Below are positions 1 through 5,976 of a stretch of 6,232 nt of DNA, piece by piece. How positions within the stretch are numbered: the stretch's first letter is position 1; every line of letters starts with the position of its first letter. The translations under genes were made by a program, and so were the position numbers. The notes below the pieces were generated by a model. That model was not told the origin of the DNA. It was given only the letters and a program-made list of their open reading frames with translations, and searched no databases. Source of the DNA: Lentisphaerota bacterium (GTDB lineage Bacteria > Verrucomicrobiota > Kiritimatiellia > RFP12 > UBA3636); assembly GCA_012511845.1 (NCBI GenBank), contig JAAZFF010000290.1, positions 1-6,232 of the forward strand. Direction: 5' to 3'.

Positions 1-1
1 C

Positions 2-898
2 GGCACCACAGTGGTAACACTCAACGCCTACGGCCGCGGCGTGTGCGATGGCGTCTCAATGGCTCCGGACTTCGTACCCGGATCCGTAAAAGCCTCCGCC
101 GCACACGATCCCGGATACGTAGAAATGGCATCCATCACGGAAGCCTGGAAAGACGAGCCATTCAACCCGGGCAAATGGAAACGCGACTGGCTGACCCTGC
201 TCCGGGCGAGAAACTCTAAAAACTGGACGGCAGCCGACGTCCGCCAACTCTTCGACGACATCTTCGCCTCCGCAATGGCGGAGGGCGGAGGTGGCATCTT
301 TACCTACATATACCACTTTGGAGTGCGCCTCTTCGGAGGCATCTACCACGCAAGCGCCATCATCCTCATAGCCGTCCTAATCTCAGGATGCTCTGGATGC
401 GGCTCATGGCGCGACCTCGTAGACTGGACAGAAGGCCTTCCCGACCCCGTAAAACTACCTCCCGTCGAGCTCCCCTCAGATTCGCAGCCCCCTCCCGAAA
501 CAAAAACAGACGCTGTCGAATTCAGCTCACTGCAATGGCGCTATGGCGGATTTGATGGCAGCCGAGCTCAGCTCAGCACACCCAGGCTCTCAAGCCTCAC
601 ACTGCGCAACGGCAACAGAATCTACTACAGGTGGGACGTCAGCTTGTCCGGATGGGGCCTGGCCGACTCCAACGCCGGAGCAATCGCCTGCATCTTCTTC
701 CTTAAAGACAACCAATGGACAGGTGGCAAATTCGACTGGGTCTCAACCTCCCGCACAGACCGGGAGCTAAAACACGTCCAAAGCTACAGCAACTGGCCCG
801 CCAGCGGAATAACCCTGCCCTGGAACGGTCCCATAGCCTACCTCGTAGTATCCTCCGACGGCAAACGCCGGAGCAACATAGTTGCCATCCTCCCGTAA
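2..898 (+). CDS. 5'-truncated phage protein: DUF1353-like N-terminal part, lipobox-bearing hydrophobic segment, unrecognised C-terminal domain
   Basis: The reading frame is open from the window edge, so the true start lies upstream; the GTG at 11 is not preferred. The first ~110 residues resemble the phage family DUF1353 in layout: an Ala-His-Asp stretch (HDPGY, near 104-118), then an amphipathic helix, then GVRLFGG at 320-340, close to the family's terminal AVRLFGG signature. A hydrophobic run follows (about 338-388), ending in LISGC with the Cys codon at 389-391, which fits a lipoprotein signal-peptidase II site. Next come a Pro-rich linker (about 430-510) and a ~125-residue Trp/Tyr-rich, probably beta-rich domain ending in SSDGKRRSNIV. 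I do not recognise this last domain and assign it no function. An in-frame ATG at 275 could start a separate lipoprotein, but a single polypeptide is simpler. In Mu the gene directly before F is the portal gene, and this is not a portal. It has the same cytosine-rich codon use as the MuF gene 38 nt downstream. Confidence 0.6.
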   Translation, partial: GTTVVTLNAYGRGVCDGVSMAPDFVPGSVKASAAHDPGYVEMASITEAWKDEPFNPGKWKRDWLTLLRARNSKNWTAADVRQLFDDIFASAMAEGGGGIFTYIYHFGVRLFGGIYHASAIILIAVLISGCSGCGSWRDLVDWTEGLPDPVKLPPVELPSDSQPPPETKTDAVEFSSLQWRYGGFDGSRAQLSTPRLSSLTLRNGNRIYYRWDVSLSGWGLADSNAGAIACIFFLKDNQWTGGKFDWVSTSRTDRELKHVQSYSNWPASGITLPWNGPIAYLVVSSDGKRRSNIVAILP

Positions 899-923
899 GC
901 TGGCACACACAAACAAACAATGA

Positions 924-929
924 TATAAT
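924..929 (+). promoter_or_regulatory. TATAAT box directly before the MuF gene
   Basis: A perfect TATAAT lies 7 nt before the ATG at 937, so a transcript started from it would be leaderless or nearly so. The hexamer 17 nt upstream (TGGCAC, 901-906) is a poor -35, and no Shine-Dalgarno sequence precedes the ATG. The site may be a chance product of the A-rich 38-nt gap. Confidence 0.25.
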
Positions 930-936
930 AAAAACC

Positions 937-2316
937 ATGCCCAACCCCAAAGCAGTCCTATTCGATCCAAACCGGCGCGCCGCCTCATCCATACGCGAGC
1001 GCGTCCGGGTACGCCGGGAAGTCTTCGACACATTGCTCCCGGAGATGAAAAGCCGGGCAATAACTGCCGCCAAAATAGACGACATGAACGCCCTTGCCCG
1101 CATCCAGGAAGCCCTTGCGCGCGTCCCTGAAGGCGGCAACTGGAACACAGCCCGCAAACAAATAGCTGAAGAACTATCCAAACAGTGGAGCACCCCGGAC
1201 TCCGCCACACCTGCCGCCGCCGCAAAAGCCAGAGCCGAAACAATACTCAAAAACAACATCAACCAGGCGTATGCCGCCAGCAGATGGGCAGAGCAACAAT
1301 CATTCAAAAAAGACTTTCCGTACCTCATGTACTCAACCCAGGGAGACAGCCGCACCCGCCCATCACACGCCGCATTGGATGGTAAAATACTTCCTGTCGA
1401 CGACCCCTTCTGGCAAGACCACTATCCCCCCTGGGAATTTGGATGTCGCTGCATAGCCATTGGCATGACTGCAGACGAAGCGGAAGCAAAAGGAGTCATG
1501 ACAGACAAAGAAAAAGAAAACTACATCAACAAACACGGCACCCCCGACCCCAACACCTGGCACCACAACCCCGGCTCACTCAACATAGACCTGTCGGATA
1601 TAGTAAAGGGAAAAACCCCGGAACAGGCAGCGTACTTCGCGGGAACGGCGATAGACGACCAGGTTACAATGCCGGACGGCACAGAACAAAGCGTCTGGCG
1701 CTGGACCCTCAACATCAAACCCGGCCTCGATGGCGCTACCGCTGCCGCCCGCAAACACGTTGCCGACAACCTCTCGCTCGATGGACTCTCAGACACCCCG
1801 GAGCATGTAGAGGCACTCAACAAAGCAACAGAGGTCTTCTCCGCCGCCCGCATAGCCCTTAAACAGTCTAAACTGCCTGAAAGGAAAGCCACAGACAACC
1901 CCTACATCCTTTCATCCATTACTTCTTCTCAAGATGGATCTACTTTGAGCATCTCTTTCAATCCGATGGCATTCGGCAATCTCGACGCAGTATTCAAAGC
2001 AAACGTGACGGATCGACTCGAGGCTGGAATTGTTCGGCACAATGCCATTCCAGATGCAGCCGAGACTGCTAAGAGCATCGCTTACCACGAGTTCGGGCAT
2101 ATAATCTTGAACAAGTCCAAGCTGGCAGACAAAGAAATTCGTCTTCTACACGTCTATCAGCGCGCTATTGATTCAGGAGACATCAACAGTATAAGCGAAT
2201 ACGCCTATCATTCTCCAACTGGGCGGGAGTTTTTCGCCGAGGTCTTCACCATGTGGAAAAACGGCGAATATCTACCAGACTACATTGTTAAGCTGATAAA
2301 GGAGGTACTCGGATGA
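937..2316 (+). CDS. Mu gpF-like (SPP1 gp7 family) head morphogenesis protein with C-terminal M34-like zinc metallopeptidase domain
   Basis: Minor head protein of 459 residues. The start at 937 is the first ATG after the upstream gene; the longer frame back to 715 lies inside that gene. Residues 1-108 are helical and charged. Residues 109-175 are the Phage_Mu_F core: DSRTRPSH (137-144), LDG (147-149), PFW (157-159) and YPPWEFGCRC (163-172). A linker with TWHHNPG follows. From about residue 320 a new domain begins: HEFGH (384-388) supplies two zinc-binding His and a catalytic Glu, and Tyr424 and Glu431 sit in a YHSPTGREFFAEVF context. The Tyr-to-Glu gap of 7 matches anthrax lethal factor (Tyr728/Glu735) and PPEP-1 (Tyr178/Glu185), and the His-to-Glu gap of 43 lies between theirs (45 and 39); those numbers are recalled. 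Base composition changes at the domain boundary. Family knowledge: MuF proteins ride in the capsid, and some carry swapped C-terminal toxins. The peptidase could instead act in head maturation. The MuF call is firm, the zincin call strong, the toxin role inferred. Confidence 0.92.
   Translation: MPNPKAVLFDPNRRAASSIRERVRVRREVFDTLLPEMKSRAITAAKIDDMNALARIQEALARVPEGGNWNTARKQIAEELSKQWSTPDSATPAAAAKARAETILKNNINQAYAASRWAEQQSFKKDFPYLMYSTQGDSRTRPSHAALDGKILPVDDPFWQDHYPPWEFGCRCIAIGMTADEAEAKGVMTDKEKENYINKHGTPDPNTWHHNPGSLNIDLSDIVKGKTPEQAAYFAGTAIDDQVTMPDGTEQSVWRWTLNIKPGLDGATAAARKHVADNLSLDGLSDTPEHVEALNKATEVFSAARIALKQSKLPERKATDNPYILSSITSSQDGSTLSISFNPMAFGNLDAVFKANVTDRLEAGIVRHNAIPDAAETAKSIAYHEFGHIILNKSKLADKEIRLLHVYQRAIDSGDINSISEYAYHSPTGREFFAEVFTMWKNGEYLPDYIVKLIKEVLG
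2299..2306 (+). promoter_or_regulatory. Consensus ribosome binding site (AAGGAGGT) for the 61-residue gene
   Basis: AAGGAGGT lies inside the last codons of the MuF gene, 6 nt before the ATG at 2313 and 12 nt before a second in-frame ATG at 2319. Its distance favours 2313. It is the strongest Shine-Dalgarno sequence I noticed before any gene here, suggesting that the small protein is made in quantity. Confidence 0.75.
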
Positions 2317-2498
2317 TAATGAACATACCTTTTGGGTACGAATATGTTGAAATCACGGCTACTGAGAAAAACCCAATAAAACACCTAGTTGTCAGAGTGG
2401 CAACAACACCGCCTGAAGCCTTGGAAAGCCTGAGGGACTACGACAAAACTTATTTCGAGCATATGGGCGAACACCCCATAGAGTTCATTGAGGAATAA
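2313..2498 (+). CDS. Small acidic protein, candidate immunity partner of the MuF peptidase
   Basis: A 61-residue soluble protein with no signal peptide or membrane segment. It is acidic: 12 Asp/Glu against 5 Lys/Arg by hand count. The start overlaps the MuF stop as ATGA, so translation is probably coupled, and a consensus ribosome binding site precedes it. An alternative start is the ATG at 2319. The predicted order is a beta-strand region (YEYVEITATE, then HLVVRVATT), a short helix (PEALESLRDY) and an acidic tail ending IEFIEE. I recognise no family. Mu has no gene between F and G, so this is an accessory insertion. Its place directly behind a MuF gene with a peptidase-like C-terminus is where immunity genes of phage MuF polymorphic toxins are found. 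That it is an immunity protein is inference from position, size and charge; it could be an unrelated small phage protein. It is co-directional with the gpG-like gene, 2 nt away. Confidence 0.8.
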   Translation: MIMNIPFGYEYVEITATEKNPIKHLVVRVATTPPEALESLRDYDKTYFEHMGEHPIEFIEE

Positions 2499-2500
2499 CA

Positions 2501-3025
2501 ATGCACATTGAAATCCGCATCGACGATGCAGAAATCAAGTCACTGATCGGGCATATAGAAAACCTTGATCTCTCGTCACTGTCCGCTACTGCTGCGGGGC
2601 ATGTAGCCACTCTTGGCACTCGGGCTTTCCGAGATGAATCCTTGCGTCCTGAACCGTGGGCACCACTATCAGAAAGCTACGAAAAAAGGCTTAAAGCAGC
2701 TTGGGGCTCCAAACACAAGAAAAAGCGCAATCCACCTGCATTCGAGCATCAACTTCTTATAGACACCGGCTTGCTTCGCAGATCAATTCGCGCTTTTGAA
2801 ATTGGAGAAAAAACGACTGATGGGGGATATGTTGCATCTGTTGCCTCTGACCGGGAATATGCCGCCTATCATCAATTTGGCACAGTAAAAATGCCTGCTC
2901 GCCCATTCCTTCCTATTAAAGTAGACTTTGCAACACGCACCATGACACTAACTGATTTCGCATGGGAATCTCTGAAACCACTCCTTATCAGAAATCTCAA
3001 ACAAATCATATCAAACGAACAATAG
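2501..3025 (+). CDS. Mu gpG/P2 gpS-like phage virion morphogenesis (tail completion) protein
   Basis: A 174-residue protein of the Phage_tail_S family (Mu gpG, P2 gpS), which takes part in joining or completing heads and tails during virion assembly. Visible signatures in order: PWAPLSESYEKR (52-63), a basic patch KHKKKR (71-76), IDTGLLRRSI (87-96), matching the family's L-x-x-TG-x-L-x-x-SI block, YAAYHQFGT (120-128) and PARPFLP (132-138). The length is slightly above the roughly 150-160 residues usual for the family. GAGGA at 2490-2494 lies about 6 nt before the ATG, inside the end of the preceding gene, so the three genes probably form one transcript. Its base composition is unskewed (a 60-nt sample at 2761-2820 gives A19 C13 G14 T14), unlike the MuF core but like the MuF C-terminal domain. 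It is the last phage gene seen; the usual following head genes are missing. Confidence 0.88.
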   Translation: MHIEIRIDDAEIKSLIGHIENLDLSSLSATAAGHVATLGTRAFRDESLRPEPWAPLSESYEKRLKAAWGSKHKKKRNPPAFEHQLLIDTGLLRRSIRAFEIGEKTTDGGYVASVASDREYAAYHQFGTVKMPARPFLPIKVDFATRTMTLTDFAWESLKPLLIRNLKQIISNEQ

Positions 3026-3174
3026 CACCCATTATGATTTGCACATTCCATGAGATTCAACCCTATTCAATACTTCTCCTCTGGGTCACCGAGTCTAGCA
3101 AAAATATCATGTGTTTTGCAATGGGTTTTCAAAACAAGGCAATATTGTGTCGGGTGATCTGGGTAGTAACTGCC

Positions 3175-3210
3175 GGGACCTGGGAACACCGAGCGCCTGC
3201 TCGGTCTCGC
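3175..3210. repeat. Dispersed repeat module with hairpin (copy 1)
   Basis: A CTGGGA motif (3179-3184) is followed by a perfect 7-bp hairpin: ACCGAGC (3188-3194), loop GCCT, GCTCGGT (3199-3205). A related module, CTGGGA plus a GCGAG/CTCGC hairpin, occurs at 5936-5960 in the same orientation. Confidence 0.5.
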
Positions 3211-3312
3211 CTGCTGAGTGGCAGCACCTGCCGGAAACGGCGGATCAATGAATTGTCGATGGAATCGAAAATAATTTTGACCCCGGACTCGGGACTCCAG
3301 ACCCGGGATTTT

Positions 3313-3339
3313 GTCCGACGAGTCCGACCTGTCTGACCT
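3313..3339. repeat. Tandem nonamer repeat GTCYGACNN (copy 1, three units)
   Basis: The units are GTCCGACGA (3313-3321), GTCCGACCT (3322-3330) and GTCTGACCT (3331-3339). The 16-mer GTCCGACCTGTCTGAC (3322-3337) recurs exactly at 5995-6010. A GGACTC doublet (3285-3290, 3292-3297) lies just upstream. There are no spacers, so this is not CRISPR. Confidence 0.75.
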
Positions 3340-3393
3340 GTCTCTGGCGTATAAGAAAACTGCCCACTGTCCACTACACACTGATCACTGGCA

Positions 3394-3404
3394 CGGCTTG
3401 CCGG
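3394..3404. repeat. CGGCTTGCCGG module (copy 1)
   Basis: This 11-mer recurs exactly at 6058-6068. It is the third shared module in the same order and orientation as at the other end of the bioA-deacetylase block. Confidence 0.5.
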
Positions 3405-3436
3405 GCTCCGCACCTTCTCTGCAACTGAAGGATTTT

Positions 3437-3466
3437 ATTGTATCGGGCATCTTTTAGCTGTACAAT
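3437..3466 (+). promoter_or_regulatory. Probable bioA promoter within an inverted repeat (possible operator)
   Basis: A -35-like TTGTAT (3438-3443) and a -10 TACAAT (3461-3466) are 17 nt apart. The outer bases form an inverted repeat, ATTGTA (3437-3442) and TACAAT (3461-3466), separated by 18 nt. The predicted transcript start near 3473 leaves almost no leader before the GTG at 3477. BirA operators begin TTGTA and end TACAA, but are longer with inner CC/GG, which are missing here. Confidence 0.45.
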
Positions 3467-3476
3467 TACGCAGATA

Positions 3477-4781
3477 GTGAATACAGAACATTTAAAAACC
3501 ATAGACAAAAAACACCTCTGGCATCCGTATGCATCGATTGGAAATCCTCCTCCGGTACGCTTTGCTGTATCGGCACGTGGCACAAAAATCTACCTTGATG
3601 ATGGAACGGAGCTGATCGACGCCATATCGAGCTGGTGGACGGTTGCACTGGGGCATAATCCCCCCGAAGTGGTCGAGGCAATAAAGCATCAGTGTGATGA
3701 GATGACTCACGTTATGTTTGCCGGTTTCACCCACAGACCTGCGGCAGAACTGGCTGAGACACTGCTTGATATGCTTCCTTCGAGTCTCAATAAAATCTTC
3801 CTCGCCGATTCCGGCTCAATAGCCGTTGAATGTGCTGCCAAAATGGCTGTCCAGTATCAGCATGCATGCGGAAAGCCGGAGAAATGCAAACTCGCCGCAT
3901 TGAAAGGCGGCTATCACGGCGATACTACCGGCGCAATGGCGTTGAGCGATCCGGATGGAATGCATATACTTTTTAGAGGACTTCTGCCCGAACATTATTT
4001 TGCAAAACAACCGAAGTGTCGTTTCGGAGAACCCTGGATAGAGTCGGATTTCGACTCGATGCTCTCTGTCCTGGATACGCACGGAAGCAGTATTGCCGCT
4101 GTTATAGTGGAACCGATTTTCCAGGCGGCGAACGCCATGTGGATGTATCATCCGGAATATCTGAGCCGACTTGAGACTGAATGCAATAAACGCGATATTC
4201 TGCTTATATGTGATGAAATTGCAACGGGTTTCGGTCGGACAGGTCGGCTTTTCGCACACGAACACGCCGGTATTGTTCCCGATATTCTGTGTCTGGGGAA
4301 AATACTTACAGGAGGGAATGTTACGCTGGCTGCTGCAGTAGCTTCCGGGATAGTGGCTGATGTGATTTCGAAGGGACCTGTGTCAGACAATGAAGTTACC
4401 GGCAGTTCGAGCGGAGCTTTCATGCATGGTCCTACTTACATGGGAAATCCTGTAGCCTGTGCAGCTGCAAGCGCCACATTAAAACTCTTCAGGGATTTTG
4501 ACTGGCAGGGGAGTGTTGCACGTATTGAGAAGGAGCTCACAGAGCAGCTATCTCCCATGGCGGCATTACCAAATGTAAGAGACGTACGTGTATTGGGGGC
4601 AGTGGGCGTGTTGGAGCTTGAGCAAATGCCGTCGGCTGATGTTGTAAATACGGTAATAAAAGAAACGGGCGTCTGGCTGAGACCTTTTTCAAGATTCGTA
4701 TATACGATGCCGCCCTACATTACGACTTCAGAAGAAATCCGCAGGATAACAGATGCAATGGGAAAAATAGCCGGCGCATAA
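3477..4781 (+). CDS. bioA: Adenosylmethionine-8-amino-7-oxononanoate aminotransferase (DAPA synthase)
   Basis: A cytosolic PLP enzyme that moves an amino group from S-adenosylmethionine to 7-keto-8-aminopelargonate (KAPA), giving 7,8-diaminopelargonate in biotin synthesis. From the GTG start it has 434 residues, near E. coli BioA (429). Diagnostic motifs: HPY with Tyr18, SSWW with Trp53-Trp54, LADSGSIAVE, GGYHGDT with Tyr146, CDEIATGFGRTG with Asp246, LGKILTGG with the Schiff-base Lys275, FMHGPTYMGNP, and WLRPF with Arg402. These sit one or two residues from the E. coli positions as recalled (Tyr17, Trp52/53, Tyr144, Asp245, Lys274); the larger shift at Arg402 comes mainly from about ten extra residues (PVSDNEVTGSSSG) before FMHGPT. 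This offset favours GTG 3477 over TTG 3438, which would add 13 residues but has an AAGGA at 3428-3432. No other bio gene is in view. It converges with the deacetylase gene 44 nt away. The call is firm, the start less so. Confidence 0.95.
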   Translation: MNTEHLKTIDKKHLWHPYASIGNPPPVRFAVSARGTKIYLDDGTELIDAISSWWTVALGHNPPEVVEAIKHQCDEMTHVMFAGFTHRPAAELAETLLDMLPSSLNKIFLADSGSIAVECAAKMAVQYQHACGKPEKCKLAALKGGYHGDTTGAMALSDPDGMHILFRGLLPEHYFAKQPKCRFGEPWIESDFDSMLSVLDTHGSSIAAVIVEPIFQAANAMWMYHPEYLSRLETECNKRDILLICDEIATGFGRTGRLFAHEHAGIVPDILCLGKILTGGNVTLAAAVASGIVADVISKGPVSDNEVTGSSSGAFMHGPTYMGNPVACAAASATLKLFRDFDWQGSVARIEKELTEQLSPMAALPNVRDVRVLGAVGVLELEQMPSADVVNTVIKETGVWLRPFSRFVYTMPPYITTSEEIRRITDAMGKIAGA

Positions 4782-4804
4782 AACCAAGTTTTATCCGACG
4801 GCTA
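4768..4804. terminator. Bidirectional hairpin terminator between convergent genes
   Basis: A 37-nt inverted repeat spans the bioA stop. The left arm is TAGCCGGCG, C, ATAAAAC; the loop is CAA (4785-4787); the right arm is GTTTTAT, C, CGACGGCTA. Fifteen of 17 positions pair. On the minus strand the hairpin is followed by TTTTT (+ strand AAAAA, 4763-4767), fitting a Rho-independent terminator for the deacetylase gene. On the plus strand the T-tract is weaker (ATATCTTT). Confidence 0.6.
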
Positions 4805-4825
4805 ATATCTTTAATGTCTTTGCTG

Positions 4826-5833
4826 CTATTGGCGTTTTATTACAATTTTGCTATTTACAGGAGCAACGTCAAACAGGAGTTTCCCGTCTGAAATGCTCGA
4901 GCTCACCTTTGCTCCATTTTGTGTAACAGTGAAGGATTTCCATTTAGCAGGAATTTTGGCATAAATTGTCAGCGGCAAATCGTAAAGCTCAGAATCTGTT
5001 TTGCAGACAAGATTAAACGTAACAGAATTTGCAGTTTTTGATTCAACTGTCAATTCAGAAGCATTACGCTCTGTTAAATACTGGTGATACGACACAGGAT
5101 CTGTAATCCATACGATATCCCTGTTTGCTTCAAGTTTATCGAGGAGATCTATGTAAATGTCTGTCGGGGTCACGTGCCAGTCGGCACCGACGCCGTGGAA
5201 GTCTATATGGCGCATTTCACCTTTTTCGATAGCTGTATCCACCAGTTTTAAAACATCTTCCCGGGTTTTGAGATGGAAAGGGTATCCGAAGAAAGGAGGT
5301 CTGTCGATCAGATTGTATTTTGCGAGGAGTTTGTTTTTTTCCTCATTGGAAATTTCCCATGGCACTCCGCCTGGCTGTCCGAACGAAATCAGTCGGGGCT
5401 GTTTCATATTCGGGAAACATTTGTTTATGGCTTCATTGCAGAGTGCAAGCTCTTCGTCCAAAACTTCCACACTTGGTGCTCCCTTGTGTTTGTATGTATG
5501 ATTGGCATAAACAATGCCTTCCATTTTTGGGATTTTCTTTTCCCATGCTTCTTTTTGGCTCTGGTATGGTCCGTTGCCGGGATTGATATAGAAAGTGCCT
5601 ACCATACTGCGCTTGACTAGCTCGGGGATGGCTGTTTTCACATGACTGACGCAGCTGTCATCAAATTCAAGCATAAAGACAGCCTTTTTGCCGTCCTTCC
5701 ACTTGGTGATTCCAAAATCGTCATTCATATCGCCGCCGGCAGCAGCTCCTGAAGAATTTGTATTTGTAATTAACAAGGCTATGCCTCCGAGGATTGTAAC
5801 CGCAAGGTTGGTAATAGATAATTTTTTCTGCAT
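4826..5833 (-). CDS. Exported polysaccharide deacetylase (NodB-type) family protein
   Basis: Carbohydrate esterase 4-like protein of 335 residues from the ATG at 5833; a TTG at 5851 would add six. The signal peptide is clear: KK at residues 3-4, hydrophobic LAVTILGGIALLI (10-22) and an Ala/Gly-rich stretch to about 34, so it acts outside the cytoplasm. NodB-type motifs: EFDD (56-59) in place of the usual TFDD, giving catalytic-base and metal Asp58/Asp59; GTFYINP (79-85); NHTYKH with metal ligands His112 and His116; FGQPGG (151-156) at the third motif; DFHGVG with His213. Residues ~258-335 look like a beta-sandwich appendage (LTVESKTANSVTF, LTIYAKIP, FTVTQNG). The family removes N- or O-acetyl groups from chitin-like oligomers, peptidoglycan or xylan; nothing here identifies the substrate. 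The changed first motif and Ser for Gly after DD leave activity less certain. Monocistronic, with its own promoter and terminator. Confidence 0.85.
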   Translation of the reverse strand: MQKKLSITNLAVTILGGIALLITNTNSSGAAAGGDMNDDFGITKWKDGKKAVFMLEFDDSCVSHVKTAIPELVKRSMVGTFYINPGNGPYQSQKEAWEKKIPKMEGIVYANHTYKHKGAPSVEVLDEELALCNEAINKCFPNMKQPRLISFGQPGGVPWEISNEEKNKLLAKYNLIDRPPFFGYPFHLKTREDVLKLVDTAIEKGEMRHIDFHGVGADWHVTPTDIYIDLLDKLEANRDIVWITDPVSYHQYLTERNASELTVESKTANSVTFNLVCKTDSELYDLPLTIYAKIPAKWKSFTVTQNGAKVSSSISDGKLLFDVAPVNSKIVIKRQ

Positions 5834-5880
5834 ATTAAATCCGTAATTCAAACATTTCCATAATATAGTTAGTGAGGGTG

Positions 5881-5909
5881 ATTATAGCTGAGGCAGTGGT
5901 AATACGCAA
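5881..5909 (-). promoter_or_regulatory. Sigma70-type promoter of the deacetylase gene
   Basis: On the minus strand, TTGCGT (5909-5904), a 17-nt spacer and a perfect TATAAT (5886-5881). The predicted start near 5874 gives a leader of about 40 nt to the ATG at 5833. The ribosome binding site is weak (ACGGA about 7 nt before the ATG). Confidence 0.55.
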
Positions 5910-5935
5910 ACATTTCAACAGCGGCGGCTTGGCAC

Positions 5936-5960
5936 TGGGACCGCGAGGCTCCGTACTCGC
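5936..5960. repeat. Dispersed repeat module with hairpin (copy 2)
   Basis: CTGGGA is followed by GCGAG (5943-5947) and CTCGC (5956-5960), a 5-bp hairpin with an 8-nt loop. It is similar but not identical to 3175-3210. Confidence 0.4.
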
Positions 5961-5976
5961 ATCATCCGGGCTTCGA

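Larger units (their letters stand above)
3026..3436. other. Gene-free interval between phage fragment and bioA, rich in dispersed repeat pieces
   Basis: I see no convincing gene in these 411 bases. The first ~140 are AT-rich and featureless, and the rest is a mosaic of repeat modules listed separately. A + strand frame (2962-3336) crosses it, but its start lies inside the gpG-like gene in another frame and its translation has no domain character. The phage/host junction should lie about 3026-3165. Confidence 0.6.

Noticed and set aside
715..936. Upstream in-frame extension of the MuF gene to an ATG at 715
   Set aside because: It lies wholly within the preceding gene in another frame, its translation is low-complexity Arg/Pro/His with no domain character, and the MuF family N-terminus fits the ATG at 937.
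767..1355. Long minus-strand frames opposite the first gene and the MuF gene
   Set aside because: They are mirror artefacts of the C-rich coding strand: their translations are Cys/Arg/Trp-rich and match no family, while the + strand carries recognised domains.
3004..3039. AATCATA/TATGATT inverted repeat at the end of the gpG-like gene as terminator or attachment site
   Set aside because: The 7-bp AT-rich arms are 22 nt apart, span the stop codon and have no T-tract; this is expected by chance.
2962..3336. A 124-codon + strand frame crossing the phage/bioA gap
   Set aside because: It begins inside the gpG-like gene in another frame, has no ribosome binding site I can see, and much of its translation is derived from the dispersed repeats.
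3313..3339. Nonamer array as CRISPR or iteron origin
   Set aside because: Units are contiguous 9-mers with no unique spacers, no cas or rep gene is nearby, and the same array occurs at another locus.
3438..3476. TTG at 3438 as the bioA start
   Set aside because: It has an AAGGA upstream, but it falls in the probable -35 and would add 13 residues not found in BioA; residue offsets to the E. coli enzyme favour GTG 3477. Not fully excluded.
5157..5620. Plus-strand frames opposite the deacetylase gene
   Set aside because: They are antisense to conserved NodB motifs and rich in Phe/Cys/Trp, with no start context.
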